Assembly: GCF_002355155.1 (NCBI RefSeq)
Contig: NZ_AP017369.1
Span: 1,798,001 to 1,862,000 of the forward strand
Reading direction: 5' to 3'
DNA from: Corynebacterium suranareeae
GTDB taxonomy: Bacteria > Actinomycetota > Actinomycetes > Mycobacteriales > Mycobacteriaceae
DNA: 64,000 nt
Below the pieces are notes generated by a model. The model did not search any database, had not been told where the DNA came from, and was given only the letters and a program-made list of their open reading frames with translations. The position numbers were made by a program, and so were the translations under genes. This document shows positions 8,733 to 22,967 of this stretch, in pieces. The first letter of the stretch is position 1. Each line of letters starts with the position of its first letter.

Positions 8733-11492
8733 CTAGCCGGAGTTACGAAGTGCAGTGGACAGACCATTCATGGTCAGCTGAATATTGCGGGATACTTGAT
8801 CACTTTGATCACCCTTGCGGTAGCGACGCATCATCTCCACCTGAATGACATTCAACGGAAGCAAGTAAGGGTAACGACGTTGCACGGACCTGGCCAGAAG
8901 GGGGTTGTCATCAAGCAGATCATCGGAGCCGGTGATCACACAGAACATCTTTTTGGTCAGGAAGTACTCTTCGTGGATAACAGAGTAAATGCGCTCGGCT
9001 ACTTCCCTATCTGGGATGAGATCTGCATAAAGCTTGGCCAAACGTAGTTCAGCTTTAGACATCACTTGAGCCATGTTGTCTAGAACCGAGGTGAAAAACG
9101 GCCACGATTCATTGAGTGTTTGCAGCTCAGCAATGCGTTGGGTGGCTTGCTCCCCTTCTCCGATCCACTGTTGCAATGCGGTTCCCACACCAAACCAGCC
9201 TGGCAGCATGACGCGTGACTGTGACCAGCTCAGCACCCAAGGAATAGCCCGGAGATCTTCAACAGAAGAGGTCTGCTTGCGTGACGATGGCCTCGAGCCG
9301 ATATTCAAAGAACCGATTTCTTGCAGCGGTGTTGATTGCGTGAAGTAATCGATAAATCCTTGATCCTCATGAACCAATGAGGCATATTTTTTCAGGCTGA
9401 GCTCAGAGATCTCACTCATGATTTCATACGCGCGTTGGTGATCGGTGAGGTCGGAGACGTCGAGAAGCGATGCCTCTAGTGTCGCTGAAACTAGTGCCTC
9501 GAGGTTTCGGCGCGCAGTTTCCGGGTTGCCGTACTTGGCTGAAATGATTTCGCCCTGCTCCGTGATGCGTACCGAACCACGCACTGCACCTTTCGGCTGT
9601 GCCAGGATGGCGTCGTAAGAAGGTCCGCCACCACGGCCGACGGTGCCACCGCGGCCGTGGAAGAGTCGAAGCTTAACCCCGGCTGATCGGCAGAGTTCGA
9701 CGAGCTGCAGTTCCGCGTCGTAAAGCGCCCAGTTTGCGGAGAAATATCCACCATCTTTATTGGAGTCGGAGTAACCAAGCATGACTTCCTGGACGTTATC
9801 GCGCTGCAAAAGGTAGTTGCGGTAAAGATCAATTTTCCACAGTTCGTCGAGGATTCCGGCGCCGGCCTGGAGATCTTCGATGGTCTCGAACAGTGGGATG
9901 ACATCGACGGTGCCGCGAGGGTGATCGCCATTTGCCGCGATCAGCCCAAACTCCTTGAGCAACACCATGGGCTCTAACACATCGGTGACAGATGAGGCCA
10001 TGGAAATGATGCAGTGAGGAACCATCTGTGGGCCAAATTTTTCCACCGCATCAGATGCCGTGCGGAAAATACCGAGCTCACGGTCGGTGACTTCACTGTG
10101 GTTGTTGGCACCATGTGGGATCAATGGACGAGGGCTGCGCAATTCCTCGAGCAAAACCTCAAGTTTTTCGGTTTCAGAAAGCTCGCGGTAGTTGGTTGTT
10201 ACATGAGCACGCTCAAATAGCTCGGTGAGCACATCTTCATAGCTTTCTGAGTTTTGGCGCAGGTCAAGAGCGTAAAGATTAAATCCAAAGCTTTCGATGG
10301 CAGAGATCAACACAGACAAACGGTCATCGGCGATGAGGGTGTCATTTGATTTACGCAGCGAAACATCAATGGTTAACGCATCATTGAGGAAATCCTCGGG
10401 GGATGTATACGCATCGAAGACTTTAAACCACACGCCTTCGACAGCATCCTCACCGATTAGCTTTGCGGTGGTGGCCAAAATACGACCACGAATACCATGC
10501 ACAGCTCGGCGATATGGCTCATCTACCCTGCTTGGCACATCGTTGTGACCAGCATCTGCCAGAGCAAGAAGTTCTGGGGTGACCTCATTCATGCGGTCAG
10601 ACAAGCTTAGTTCATGTTCTAAAGCATGCAGCTGGCGCGCATAGTATTTCAGTACTGTTTCCGCAGCGCGGTGAGTGGAGTACTCAACGGTTTCCGCGGT
10701 GACATAAGGATTTCCATCATGGTCTCCACCGATCCATGATCCTGGCTTGACTACGGACTTCCGTGGAACATCCTCGCCGAAACGCTCACGGAGCTCAACT
10801 GACACATCGCGGTTGATGCGAGGAATTTCTTCCAGCAGGCTCAGCTTGTAGTAGCGCAAGCCGACTTCAATTTCATCTTCGATGCGTGGACGGGCAACAC
10901 GAATCAGCGCAGTCTGCCACAAAATGGTGATGCGGCGTCGGATGTCTTTTTCCAGCTCGTCTAATTTGCTTTGGGTACGAGCATTAGGTGCTGCCAACTG
11001 CAATGTGTGACGCTCACGCATGTGGGTGGTAATCCACTTTTGCGCATCAAATACTGTACGACGGCGTGTTTCAGTTGGGTGGGCGGTAAGAACTGGAGCT
11101 ACCTCGGCATTGCGCATCACTTCAGCGACTGCATCCGCACCAATTTTGGCATCATTAAGCTTCAGCCATGTGGCATCAAGCGTGCTATCTGGTGGAGTGT
11201 CCCCCGCATCCAGTGCGGCTTCGCGCAGCTCTTCATCATGCAGATCCTCTGCCAAGTTCGCTAGCAATGCAAAGTGGGAAAACGCACGCGCGATGGGTGT
11301 TGCTTTGGCAGGGCTAATCCCGTCAAAGACCTCCACGAGGCTATCCATCTCCGCATTGCCTTTGGCGATATCAAAGGAGGTAAGGCGAGCTTTTTCTACC
11401 AGCTCGTAGACATCTTGACCTTCTTGTTCGGCAATAACCTCACCGAGAATACGGCCAAGGAACCTGATGTCATCACGTAAAAAATCAGTCAT
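8733..11492 (-). CDS. ppc: Phosphoenolpyruvate carboxylase
   Basis: The 919-residue enzyme carboxylates phosphoenolpyruvate to oxaloacetate, a main anaplerotic reaction in C. glutamicum. Visible motifs are VLTAHPTETRRRT (catalytic His138 region), FHGRGGTVGRGGG and VMLGYSDSNKDGGY, and the protein ends in the usual asparagine-rich region (MNGLSTALRNSG). It lies after tpiA on the same strand, with a terminator between them, so both read-through and an own promoter are possible. It is the length known for this species. Confidence 0.97.
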   Translation of the reverse strand: MTDFLRDDIRFLGRILGEVIAEQEGQDVYELVEKARLTSFDIAKGNAEMDSLVEVFDGISPAKATPIARAFSHFALLANLAEDLHDEELREAALDAGDTPPDSTLDATWLKLNDAKIGADAVAEVMRNAEVAPVLTAHPTETRRRTVFDAQKWITTHMRERHTLQLAAPNARTQSKLDELEKDIRRRITILWQTALIRVARPRIEDEIEVGLRYYKLSLLEEIPRINRDVSVELRERFGEDVPRKSVVKPGSWIGGDHDGNPYVTAETVEYSTHRAAETVLKYYARQLHALEHELSLSDRMNEVTPELLALADAGHNDVPSRVDEPYRRAVHGIRGRILATTAKLIGEDAVEGVWFKVFDAYTSPEDFLNDALTIDVSLRKSNDTLIADDRLSVLISAIESFGFNLYALDLRQNSESYEDVLTELFERAHVTTNYRELSETEKLEVLLEELRSPRPLIPHGANNHSEVTDRELGIFRTASDAVEKFGPQMVPHCIISMASSVTDVLEPMVLLKEFGLIAANGDHPRGTVDVIPLFETIEDLQAGAGILDELWKIDLYRNYLLQRDNVQEVMLGYSDSNKDGGYFSANWALYDAELQLVELCRSAGVKLRLFHGRGGTVGRGGGPSYDAILAQPKGAVRGSVRITEQGEIISAKYGNPETARRNLEALVSATLEASLLDVSDLTDHQRAYEIMSEISELSLKKYASLVHEDQGFIDYFTQSTPLQEIGSLNIGSRPSSRKQTSSVEDLRAIPWVLSWSQSRVMLPGWFGVGTALQQWIGEGEQATQRIAELQTLNESWPFFTSVLDNMAQVMSKAELRLAKLYADLIPDREVAERIYSVIHEEYFLTKKMFCVITGSDDLLDDNPLLARSVQRRYPYLLPLNVIQVEMMRRYRKGDQSDQVSRNIQLTMNGLSTALRNSG

Positions 11493-11559
11493 AACTACTT
11501 TTAAACACTCTTTCAGAATTAGGGTGTTACGTGCTCTAATGAGAAAAATCTAAAGAAAA

Positions 11560-11591
11560 TCGCCCAGTAAAACAGATGTTTGACTGGGCGA
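11560..11591 (-). terminator. Terminator between tpiA and ppc
   Basis: The stem pairs TCGCCCAGT with ACTGGGCGA and an inner AAACA/TGTTT. On the - strand it is followed by TTTTCTTT. It lies 43 bases after the tpiA stop. Confidence 0.88.
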
Positions 11592-11634
11592 CATACTTTT
11601 AACGATTGCACGGTGCAATCAAGTAAAAAGTGGA

Positions 11635-12414
11635 CTAGACAACGCTCGCAGCATTTGCTGCCAACTTGGCAAAAGCTTCACCATCAAGGGAAGCACCGCC
11701 AACTAGTCCGCCATCAACATCTGGCTGTCCCACAATTTCTGCCACAGTCTCTGCCTTAACAGAACCGCCGTACAAAATACGCAGGCCTTCTGCAACCTCT
11801 GCACCTGCAAGCTCAACGATCAGACCACGAATTGCCTTGCATACTTCCTGTGCGTCAGCGGCAGAGGCAACCTTGCCGGTTCCAATTGCCCACACTGGTT
11901 CATAGGCAATCACAGTGTTGCTGAGATCTGTAGCATCCAGACCTGCCAAAGAGTTACGGGTCTGCTCTACGACATAGTCAACATGGGTGCCGGCTTCGCG
12001 GATCTCTAGTGGCTCACCAACACACACGATGGGGCTAATGCCCTTCGACAGTGCAGCCTTTGCCTTTGCAGCAACAAGCTCATCAGATTCATTGTGGTAC
12101 TCGCGGCGTTCGGAGTGTCCAACAACAACCCAAGAACAGTTCAGCTTTGCCAACATGCTGGCAGAAACCTCACCGGTGTAAGCGCCGGACTCGTGCTGGG
12201 AAACATCCTGTGCACCGAAGGTGACCTCAAGCTTGTCCCCCTCAACGAGGGTCTGGACCGAACGGATATCAGTGAATGGAACGGTGACAGCAACGTCAAC
12301 CTTTTCAAAGTATTCCTTTGGAAGTGCAAACGCGAGCTTCTGTACCGTTCCGATAGCTTGCTGATGATCCAGGTTCATCTTCCAGTTACCAGCAATAAGT
12401 GGCTTACGAGCCAT
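11635..12414 (-). CDS. tpiA: Triosephosphate isomerase
   Basis: The 259-residue TIM-barrel enzyme interconverts dihydroxyacetone phosphate and glyceraldehyde 3-phosphate. The active-site residues are visible: Lys12 (GNWKMN), His100 ([10 protein letters not shown]) and Glu172 ([12 protein letters not shown]). It follows pgk on the same strand in the gapA-pgk-tpiA glycolytic group. Confidence 0.97.
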   Translation of the reverse strand: MARKPLIAGNWKMNLDHQQAIGTVQKLAFALPKEYFEKVDVAVTVPFTDIRSVQTLVEGDKLEVTFGAQDVSQHESGAYTGEVSASMLAKLNCSWVVVGHSERREYHNESDELVAAKAKAALSKGISPIVCVGEPLEIREAGTHVDYVVEQTRNSLAGLDATDLSNTVIAYEPVWAIGTGKVASAADAQEVCKAIRGLIVELAGAEVAEGLRILYGGSVKAETVAEIVGQPDVDGGLVGGASLDGEAFAKLAANAASVV

Positions 12415-12490
12415 GGCTTAACACGCCTTTCTAAAAAGTTTCCCGGCTACCTTCTGTTGTTCTAGAAGGTCTTACCGGAGTACAGAGTTG

Positions 12491-13708
12491 TTACTGAGCA
12501 AGGATTGCAACGCCAGGAAGTTCCTTACCTTCAAGGAACTCGAGGGAAGCGCCACCACCGGTGGAAATGTGAGAGAAGCCGTCTTCGTTCAGGCCAAGAA
12601 CACGGACGGAAGCTGCGGAGTCGCCACCACCGACGACAGAGAATGCGCCGTTACCGGCGGTTGCGTCAATGATTGCCTGTGCGACACCGCGGGTGCCATC
12701 GGCGAAAGCTTCGAATTCAAAGACTCCCATTGGGCCGTTCCAGAATATGGTCTTTGCGGTGCCAAGTACTTCTGCGAACTTCTTCACAGACTCTGGTCCG
12801 ACATCAAGAGACATCCAGCCTTCTGGGATGGAGTCGAGATCAACGATCTTCTTTTCTGCGTCTTTGTTGAACTCGGATGCTGCCACCAAGTCGACAGGAA
12901 GGACAATCTTGTCGCCGAAACGAGCGAGAAGATCCGTGCAGGTGTCTTTCATTTCTTCCTGTAGGAGGGACTGTTGAACGTTGTGGCCCTGAGCTGCGAG
13001 GAAAGTGTAGCACATGCCTCCACCGATGATGATCTTGTCGGCCTTTGCCGCCAGTGCTTCAATGACACCGATCTTGTCGGACACCTTGGAACCGCCAAGA
13101 ACCACCACGTATGGAGCTTCAGGTGCTTCAGCGATCTTCTCCAGCACGGAGATTTCGGTTTCTACAAGTCCACCAGCGTAATGTGGCAGCAGCTTTGCAA
13201 TGTCGTAAACAGAAGTCTGTGCACGGTGCACAACACCAAAACCATCGGAAACAAATGCACCGTTGTCTGCTGCAAGGGCAGCAAGTTCCTTGGCGAATGC
13301 AGTGCGCTCTGCCTCGTCCTTGGAGGTTTCGCGTGGATCAAAGCGGACGTTTTCCAGCAGGAGGATATCTCCTTCGGTTAGTCCGTTTGCACGCTCGTGT
13401 GCGTCTTCGCCAACAACATCTGCAGCAAGGGCAACGTACTGGCCAAGCTCATCAGACAGTGCTTCTGCAACTGGTGCGAGTGAGTACTTTTCGTTGACTT
13501 CACCTTTTGGACGTCCAAGGTGAGCCATGACAATAACCTTCGCACCGGCTTCAGAGAGTGCTTTAAGGGTTGGTAGGGAGGCAATGATTCGGCCCTTATC
13601 GGTGATCTCGCGGTCATCGTTGAGGGGAACGTTGAAGTCAGATCGAACGATGACGTGGCGTCCGTCTACGCCTTCGTCGAGCAAGTCCTTGAGGGTCTTA
13701 ACAGCCAT
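12491..13708 (-). CDS. pgk: Phosphoglycerate kinase
   Basis: The 405-residue two-domain kinase makes ATP and 3-phosphoglycerate from 1,3-bisphosphoglycerate. The N-terminal RSDFNVPLN signature (about residues 22-30) and the C-terminal nucleotide segment [10 protein letters not shown] are present. A strong GGAG site precedes the ATG. A hairpin terminator lies between gapA and pgk, so the level of pgk may depend partly on read-through. Confidence 0.97.
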   Translation of the reverse strand: MAVKTLKDLLDEGVDGRHVIVRSDFNVPLNDDREITDKGRIIASLPTLKALSEAGAKVIVMAHLGRPKGEVNEKYSLAPVAEALSDELGQYVALAADVVGEDAHERANGLTEGDILLLENVRFDPRETSKDEAERTAFAKELAALAADNGAFVSDGFGVVHRAQTSVYDIAKLLPHYAGGLVETEISVLEKIAEAPEAPYVVVLGGSKVSDKIGVIEALAAKADKIIIGGGMCYTFLAAQGHNVQQSLLQEEMKDTCTDLLARFGDKIVLPVDLVAASEFNKDAEKKIVDLDSIPEGWMSLDVGPESVKKFAEVLGTAKTIFWNGPMGVFEFEAFADGTRGVAQAIIDATAGNGAFSVVGGGDSAASVRVLGLNEDGFSHISTGGGASLEFLEGKELPGVAILAQ

Positions 13709-13858
13709 GCCGTACTCCTTGGAGATTTGATTAGTTTTAACATTTATTTAGCGTCAAAGCGCTTGAGCCATCATATTCATTTATGCCCTGTCCCAGATTG
13801 CCACATTTTGTGTGGCTCTGGCACTGGAATTCAATTGTAATAATGTAAAGACACAAAA

Positions 13859-13892
13859 TAGCCCGGGGTGCACCGAGGCACACCCCGGGCTA
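13859..13892 (-). terminator. Hairpin terminator between gapA and pgk
   Basis: A perfect 12-bp GC-rich stem (13859-13870 with 13881-13892) is followed on the - strand by TTTTGTGTC. It lies 55 bases beyond the gapA stop and could reduce transcription into pgk. Confidence 0.9.
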
Positions 13893-13946
13893 TTGGGATG
13901 ACACATCACTGTAGGCGCACAGCGCCTAAGTTAACGATGTGAATGT

Positions 13947-15361
<1,415 letters not shown>

Positions 15362-15391
15362 AAGCCAGTGTGACACAACTCACACTGGCTT
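15362..15391 (-). terminator. whiA terminator containing a GlxR-type palindrome
   Basis: An 11-bp perfect stem (15362-15372 with 15381-15391) follows whiA and on the - strand is trailed by TTTAAAT. Its centre, TGTGA-CACAAC-TCACA at 15369-15384, is also a full match to the GlxR/CRP-type consensus TGTGA-N6-TCACA. Confidence 0.75.
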
Positions 15392-15450
15392 CATGTGTTC
15401 CTGCCCACTCGATGGTCGTTTTTCCACCTTGGTCATGGGCGAGACATGTT

Positions 15451-16434
15451 CTAAATTTCTTCCAACAAGTCCTCTGTCACAACAGAATTAGTATCGGGGA
15501 TTTTCAAATCCTGCGCACGCTTATCAGCCATGGTGAGCAATCGTCGAATACGACCTGCAACAGCATCCTTAGTCATTTGAGGATCCGCCAGACGACCTAA
15601 CTCCTCCAATGAGGCTTGTCGGTGCTGTACTCGCAATTGTCCCGCCTCAGCCAAATGCTCAGGAACATCATCACCCAAGATCTTCATAGCGCGCTCTACC
15701 CTGGCGGCTGCTGCAACTGCAGCCCGCGCGGATCGACGCAAGTTGGCATCATCAAAATTGGCCAGACGATTTGCAGGCGTCCGGCTTTCTCTCTTGAGAC
15801 GCTTTTCTTCCCACATCATCCTTGTTCGCTGCGCACCCATGCGGGATAGCAATGCACCAATCGCTTCCGCATCACGAACATGCACGCGGTCAAAGCCTCG
15901 TGAATCTTTCGTCTTCGCAGTAATCCCAATTCGCCTTGCACAACCGACAAGCGCCAGCGCTGATTCTTGCCCAGGGCATAGCACTTCTAACGAGGATGAT
16001 CGTCCTGGATCACTTAATGATCCACTGGCCAAAAAGGCACCACGCCACGCTGCTTCTGCATCACTGATTGTTCCGCTCACAACAGCTGGAGCTAACCCTT
16101 TGACGATAAATCCAGAGCGAGTGACCAACCCCGTCCTGCGTGCAATCTCATCGGCATTTTCAATAATACGAACCAGGTAACGCGGAGTTTTCCTACTTCC
16201 TGTTGGGTTGACGGTGTGCACGTCCACCGAAGTGTTGTACAAACCCTGGATAAACTCCTGAAGTCGGGTGCCTGCTTGCAAACTATCTAAATTTGCTTCA
16301 ATAACAAGTTTGCCGCTTACAGCCTGCATTTCACCTGCAAATCGTAGGATCGCAGACACTTCTGCCGCACGTACGCTGTTTTTAGTTACCTGGACTTGCG
16401 CCAATTCTTGTTTGATATCACTTGTTAGTGACAC
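15451..16434 (-). CDS. whiA: WhiA-type DNA-binding regulator
   Basis: This is a 327-residue homologue of WhiA, with a LAGLIDADG-homing-nuclease-like N-terminal part without nuclease activity and a C-terminal helix-turn-helix ([19 protein letters not shown] near residues 275-293). In Streptomyces WhiA controls sporulation septation; in non-sporulating actinobacteria its targets relate to division and metabolism. It starts with GTG 9 bases after yvcK, in the conserved order uvrC-rapZ-yvcK-whiA. Confidence 0.93.
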   Translation of the reverse strand: MSLTSDIKQELAQVQVTKNSVRAAEVSAILRFAGEMQAVSGKLVIEANLDSLQAGTRLQEFIQGLYNTSVDVHTVNPTGSRKTPRYLVRIIENADEIARRTGLVTRSGFIVKGLAPAVVSGTISDAEAAWRGAFLASGSLSDPGRSSSLEVLCPGQESALALVGCARRIGITAKTKDSRGFDRVHVRDAEAIGALLSRMGAQRTRMMWEEKRLKRESRTPANRLANFDDANLRRSARAAVAAAARVERAMKILGDDVPEHLAEAGQLRVQHRQASLEELGRLADPQMTKDAVAGRIRRLLTMADKRAQDLKIPDTNSVVTEDLLEEI

Positions 16435-16443
16435 TCCTACTCC

Positions 16444-17472
16444 TTAACGCCGTCGTGCGACAGCAAAACTTTCCAACAAGGCTGTGCTCAGTTTCGCTGG
16501 ATCATGGACACTGGTGAATCGACCTCGTCCGTCCTCAGCTTGAACATCATGGAAAGATACTTCAGCTCCAATGGTGCGAGCTGCTCTTTCCACGTGATCT
16601 CGCTCCGTCGGGGACGACAGCGTTTTGGTATCTACGATAATTTGATCAATCTTTAAGTCTCGAGCATGCTGCCTCAGAACGTGAATGTGTCGTTCTGCAG
16701 AAAATCCAGCAGTCTCCCCTGGTTCAGCAGTGAGATTCAGCACGACCGTTTTGGTGGCTTTTGTCGTAGCCAATGCTTCTACTACCTCTGGAACCAGGAT
16801 GTGTGGAATGACGGAGGAAAACCATGACCCAGGTCCAAGGGTTACTAGGTCTGCATCCAAAATCGCCTCAATAGCAGCAGCATTCGGTTCTGGGTTATCA
16901 GGAATAATGCGTACACGTCGCACTTGGCCAGGGGTGGCTGCAACCGCTACCTGTCCACGTACTTGGCGCATCACCCGAGCATCTTCGTCTAATCCGGATA
17001 CTTCTGCTTCCAAGTCAAGTGGTTCAGAACATACAGGGATAATACGACCTTGTGCACCAGCTAATTCTGCAATTTGATCAAGCGCATGCTGCGAGGTGCC
17101 CAAGATGTCTGTTAGCGCCACAATCATGAGATTTCCCAGGGCATGACCAGCAAGAGCACCGTGTCCACCAAACCGATGTTGGAGGAGGTTTTCCCACAGC
17201 TCTCCGGCTTCAGCATCCGCAGTTAAAGCGGCCAATGCCATGCGCAGATCACCTGGTGGAATCTGGCCAAGTTCACGCCTGATTCGACCTGAAGATCCAC
17301 CATCATCAGCTACTGTGACTACGGCATTGATCTTTGTTGGGCTACAGAACTTGGCTGCTCGCAGTGTTTGGAATAATCCGTGCCCACCACCCAAGCTGGT
17401 GATTATTTCTGGTCGCGCTGGCGATTCCAGTTCGTCTGGGATGTCTTCTGGGGCATCAAACAGGGTAGTCAA
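16444..17472 (-). CDS. yvcK: YvcK/CofD-family protein (gluconeogenesis factor)
   Basis: The 342-residue protein has the N-terminal GGGHG nucleotide-binding turn (residues 28-32) and the LGPGSWFSSVIPHIL segment typical of YvcK. The family binds UDP-sugars and affects cell wall precursor flow and growth on gluconeogenic carbon sources. The frame begins with TTG after an AAAGGGG ribosome site, so the start is unusual but well placed. It lies between rapZ and whiA. Confidence 0.9.
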   Translation of the reverse strand: MTTLFDAPEDIPDELESPARPEIITSLGGGHGLFQTLRAAKFCSPTKINAVVTVADDGGSSGRIRRELGQIPPGDLRMALAALTADAEAGELWENLLQHRFGGHGALAGHALGNLMIVALTDILGTSQHALDQIAELAGAQGRIIPVCSEPLDLEAEVSGLDEDARVMRQVRGQVAVAATPGQVRRVRIIPDNPEPNAAAIEAILDADLVTLGPGSWFSSVIPHILVPEVVEALATTKATKTVVLNLTAEPGETAGFSAERHIHVLRQHARDLKIDQIIVDTKTLSSPTERDHVERAARTIGAEVSFHDVQAEDGRGRFTSVHDPAKLSTALLESFAVARRR

Positions 17473-17488
17473 TTAATTTGCCCCTTTC

Positions 17489-18418
17489 TTAGTGGCGGTT
17501 AATGTCACGGTGAACTATAGACACATCTAATTTGGTCTGTTCCCCAAGTCTTTTGGCTAGTTCTTCAGACACGGCGACGGATCTGTGGTGTCCTCCGGTG
17601 CAGCCGACACCGATTGTGATGAAGTTTTTTCCCTCATGGCGATAGCCCGGTAGCATATCTTGGAGCATATCCACAAAGTTTTTGAGGAATTCTTCAGCTC
17701 CTTTTTGGGAGAGCACGTAATCACTCACGGGCTTATCCACGCCCCGAAATGGCCGTAGCTCTGGCACCCAGAATGGGTTTGGCAAAAAGCGCACGTCCAC
17801 AACAAAGTCTGCGTCACGTGGGGAACCGTGTTTGAAACCGAAGGATTCAATGGTCACATGTTGCGTTCTGGTGGCAATTGTGCGGAACGATGATTCAATT
17901 GCGCGACGAAGATCATGCACTGATAAATCAGAGGTATCAATAACAACTGAGGCATCTTCTTTAACAGAAGACAGCACGGTGCGCTCTCGTTCAATGCCTA
18001 CCTGCAGGGTTTGGCTGCCCTGCAAAGGATGGGTGCGGCGCACATTATCAAATCGCTTGATCAACACTTCATCGCGTGCTTCAAGAAATAACACCGTGGG
18101 ATCAAGCTGCAAGGCCCGAAGATCTGTGACCACTTGGGGGAGACTTCCACGAAATTCCCTAGACCGCACATCACAGACCACAGCTACTTTATCTGCGGGA
18201 GAATTTTCCCTGGCGCACAAATCAATGAATTCGATCATGAACTGTGGTGGAAGGTTGGTAACAACGTACCAACCTAGGTCTTCTAAAACCCGAGCTGCTG
18301 TGCTCAAGCCTGCACCGGACATACCTGTGATAATGACAGGGGTGAAGTTTTCCCTGTACTGCACGTTGTCTTTTCGTGCGGACTGATCAGTGTGCGTGAC
18401 CCCAGTAGATTGAATCAT
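17489..18418 (-). CDS. rapZ: RapZ-family nucleotide-binding protein with altered Walker A
   Basis: This 309-residue protein is full length for RapZ/YvcJ. In enterobacteria RapZ is an RNA-binding adaptor controlling GlmS sRNAs; other members bind GTP and ATP. The P-loop reads GMSGAGLST (residues 32-40), with leucine 38 where the lysine is normally found, and the usual VDNLP reads VTNLP (T53). The C-terminal [12 protein letters not shown] motif (near residue 277) is intact. Nucleotide hydrolysis may therefore be lost. It sits between uvrC and yvcK. Confidence 0.9.
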   Translation of the reverse strand: MIQSTGVTHTDQSARKDNVQYRENFTPVIITGMSGAGLSTAARVLEDLGWYVVTNLPPQFMIEFIDLCARENSPADKVAVVCDVRSREFRGSLPQVVTDLRALQLDPTVLFLEARDEVLIKRFDNVRRTHPLQGSQTLQVGIERERTVLSSVKEDASVVIDTSDLSVHDLRRAIESSFRTIATRTQHVTIESFGFKHGSPRDADFVVDVRFLPNPFWVPELRPFRGVDKPVSDYVLSQKGAEEFLKNFVDMLQDMLPGYRHEGKNFITIGVGCTGGHHRSVAVSEELAKRLGEQTKLDVSIVHRDINRH

Positions 18419-18436
18419 GGTTATATCCTAGCGATC

Positions 18437-20518
18437 TCAGTTGTCTCTCGTGGCAGCGTGCAGCCCTTGATAAACAGACTCCGCTAATTTTGGCCCGAAA
18501 CCTTTGACTTGGGCAATTTCTTCCACAGTTGCCTCTTTAAGTTTTGCCACGGAGCCAAAGTGTTTCACCAGTTCAGTCCTGCGACTTTGCCCCAGGCCTT
18601 TAATGCTGTCCAATTCCGATACCCGCATGCGTTTGGAGCGTTGCTGGCGGTGATAGGTAATGGCAAAGCGGTGTGCTTCATCACGGATTTGCTGCAACAG
18701 GAACAAGGCTTGGGAGTTTCGAGGCAAAATCACTGGATCTGGATCACCGGGCACCCAGATTTCTTCCAAGCGCTTCGCCAGGCCGATGAGAACCACATCA
18801 ACAATGCCTAGTTCATCAAATACTTCTTGCGCAGCGGCAACCTGAGGCGCACCACCATCAACGATGAATACTTGCGGAGGATAGGCAAAGCGGCGAGCAT
18901 CGGTGCTCATCTCTTCAACTTTTTCATCGCTGAAGGTCGAACCATCAAATTCTTCAGCCTCAGGAACAGCTAATTTGTCTTGGTTGTGGCGCAGGAAACG
19001 TCGACGCGTAACTTCCGCGATTGAAGCCACATCGTTGGAATGTCCATCGCCGGCAGCTTCCTTGATGCGATATCTGCGGTAATCAGATTTCCGCGGCAAT
19101 CCATCTTCAAAAACCACCAGAGAAGCCACAACGTCGGTGCCCTGAATATGGGAAATATCGGTACACTCGATACGCAGCGGAGCTTGCTCCATATCCAATG
19201 CTTCTTGCAATTCCTGGAGTGCCGCAGATCGAGCCGTCAAATCTCCAACGCGCTTGAGTTTGTGCTGTTTGAGCAGTTCTTTGGCGTTTCGCTCGACGGT
19301 TTCCATCAACGCGCGCTTATCGCCGCGCTGGGGAACGCGCGCATCCACGCCCGCACCCCGCAATTCCGCTAGGAGTTTAAGGGTTTGCTCAGCTTCATTG
19401 GGCGCTATTTGCACGAGGATTTCCCGGGGCACCACCGAAGCGCGGGTAACTGGTGCTTCCGCTTCAAAAGAATGCTTATCGACGCCACGTCTCTCAATCA
19501 CCGCCGCATCTTCTTTAGCCTCAGTTTCAGCGCGTTCCACAGCATCGCCGTAAAACTGCACGAGGAAATCTTGCATTAAATAAGGCAAAGCAGGATCCTC
19601 GGGTTGGGTCGAGGCGTCGACAAGCAATTCGGCGTAGTCGCCGGGCTTTTCCACAACCCAGCCGCGCTGGCCGCGGATTCGACCGCCCCGGATGTGGAAG
19701 ATTTGCACAGCCGCTTCCAGCTCATCGGTGGCAAAAGCAATAATGTCTGCATCGGTGCCATCGCCAAGGACAACAGCCTGCTTTTCCATGACCTTGTCGA
19801 TCGCTGCTAAATCATCACGCAGGCGTGCGGCGCGTTCGAAGTCGAGCTCTTCCGCAGCCGCGATCATATCGGCGTTCAGCTTGCGCGTGACTTTATCGGT
19901 ATGACCTGACATAAATGAGGTGAAACCGTCGACGATTTCACGGTGTTGTTCCTCATTCACACGCCCCACACACGGTGCTGCACATTTATCGATATATCCC
20001 AATAGACATGGCCGCCCTAAATTCTCATGGCGGTTAAACACGCCTTTTGAACAGGTGCGCATGGGAAACACACGGGTTAAAAGATCGAGGGTTTCGCGCA
20101 CCGCCCAGGCATGAGAATACGGACCGAAATAACGGACTCCTTTGCGGCGCGGACCCCGGTAGAAGAAGGCACGCGGGAACCTCTCCCCTGTGGATACAGC
20201 CAGCATGGGATAGGTTTTATCATCGCGGTATTTAACATTGAAACGCGGGTCAAAGCGTTTAATCCAGGTATATTCCAGCTGCAAAGCCTCAACTTCACTG
20301 GACACCACGGTCCATTCCACTGAATTAGCTGCAAACACCATTTGGCGCGTGCGGGGATGCAATTGGGTGACGTCTTGGAAGTAATTGGATAACCGGGACC
20401 GCAGGTTTTTAGCCTTGCCCACGTAAATAACGCGCCGGTTTTCGTCCCTGAATTTATAAACACCCGGCTCCGTTGGAATGGTTCCTGGAGCCGGGCGATA
20501 GGTTGTTGGATCAGCCAC
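18437..20518 (-). CDS. uvrC: Excinuclease ABC subunit C
   Basis: The 693-residue protein makes the two incisions in nucleotide excision repair after UvrAB loading. It has an N-terminal GIY-YIG nuclease (PGVYKFRD...[11 protein letters not shown], about 18-41), a UVR motif around residues 210-235, the RNase H-like C-terminal nuclease ([13 protein letters not shown], then DGG) and tandem helix-hairpin-helix motifs at the end. GTG start with GAGGA 12 nt upstream, 7 bases after the membrane protein gene. Confidence 0.96.
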   Translation of the reverse strand: MADPTTYRPAPGTIPTEPGVYKFRDENRRVIYVGKAKNLRSRLSNYFQDVTQLHPRTRQMVFAANSVEWTVVSSEVEALQLEYTWIKRFDPRFNVKYRDDKTYPMLAVSTGERFPRAFFYRGPRRKGVRYFGPYSHAWAVRETLDLLTRVFPMRTCSKGVFNRHENLGRPCLLGYIDKCAAPCVGRVNEEQHREIVDGFTSFMSGHTDKVTRKLNADMIAAAEELDFERAARLRDDLAAIDKVMEKQAVVLGDGTDADIIAFATDELEAAVQIFHIRGGRIRGQRGWVVEKPGDYAELLVDASTQPEDPALPYLMQDFLVQFYGDAVERAETEAKEDAAVIERRGVDKHSFEAEAPVTRASVVPREILVQIAPNEAEQTLKLLAELRGAGVDARVPQRGDKRALMETVERNAKELLKQHKLKRVGDLTARSAALQELQEALDMEQAPLRIECTDISHIQGTDVVASLVVFEDGLPRKSDYRRYRIKEAAGDGHSNDVASIAEVTRRRFLRHNQDKLAVPEAEEFDGSTFSDEKVEEMSTDARRFAYPPQVFIVDGGAPQVAAAQEVFDELGIVDVVLIGLAKRLEEIWVPGDPDPVILPRNSQALFLLQQIRDEAHRFAITYHRQQRSKRMRVSELDSIKGLGQSRRTELVKHFGSVAKLKEATVEEIAQVKGFGPKLAESVYQGLHAATRDN

Positions 20519-20525
20519 AGCTTAA

Positions 20526-21107
20526 TTAGTCCTCTGGCATGTACTTGTTTTCGAGTTCCCGGAACGTAGCAACTGCCTTCACCACTGATTCACCGTCACG
20601 GGATTGGAACGCCCACATGGGAACAAACTCAAAATCTGGAAGTTCCAATCTAGCTACGCTGCTGCCCTTGGGGAAAGACATGCCGTAGATGACCACCCAT
20701 GGGTAAAACCGAGTACCAATGAAGTTTCGGACTTCTACGCCGTCTTCGTTTGCACGCACACGCGGACGCGTCAACCCGATAAACACTACGATGGAAATAA
20801 TGATGCCGATACCGGGGAATGCCAACGCATCAATCACGGTCACTGCTGCACCGGTGAAATCCACACCAACAACCGCACCCATGAATATATGAACAGCCAT
20901 GATCACCACGACGGCAACCCATGCTAGCTTTTTCAAGAATTTGGTAGTCACCACAAGCTCCCACGGTTTGGTAGTAGTGGTGTCGGCAAAAGCCGCAGTG
21001 TATTCCTGAATTTCAGCGTCGCTGAGTTGTGCCTTTGGCTTCCCGACAGCGCCCGATTGTGCGTTGTTGATATTGTTCGTTGCTCCGTCGGGGGCGTTCG
21101 TTGTCAC
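20526..21107 (-). CDS. Membrane protein with bacterial PH domain
   Basis: This 193-residue protein has a polar Asn/Thr/Ala-rich N-terminus, two hydrophobic segments (about 61-82 and 92-112) and a C-terminal bacterial PH-like domain (EDGVEVRNFIGTRFYPW). The same architecture is common in an actinobacterial family found next to ribH. Its function is not known. It lies between uvrC and ribH, on the same strand as both. Confidence 0.85.
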   Translation of the reverse strand: MTTNAPDGATNNINNAQSGAVGKPKAQLSDAEIQEYTAAFADTTTTKPWELVVTTKFLKKLAWVAVVVIMAVHIFMGAVVGVDFTGAAVTVIDALAFPGIGIIISIVVFIGLTRPRVRANEDGVEVRNFIGTRFYPWVVIYGMSFPKGSSVARLELPDFEFVPMWAFQSRDGESVVKAVATFRELENKYMPED

Positions 21108-21194
21108 GATTTCACAAATCCTTAGAACTTAAGTAGTGGTGGCGCGCAGCCTGACAGGTTAAAAACCTATTGAAAACAGTCTAACTCTGTCAGT

Positions 21195-22956
<1,762 letters not shown>

Positions 22957-22967
22957 GTTGTCTAAAC

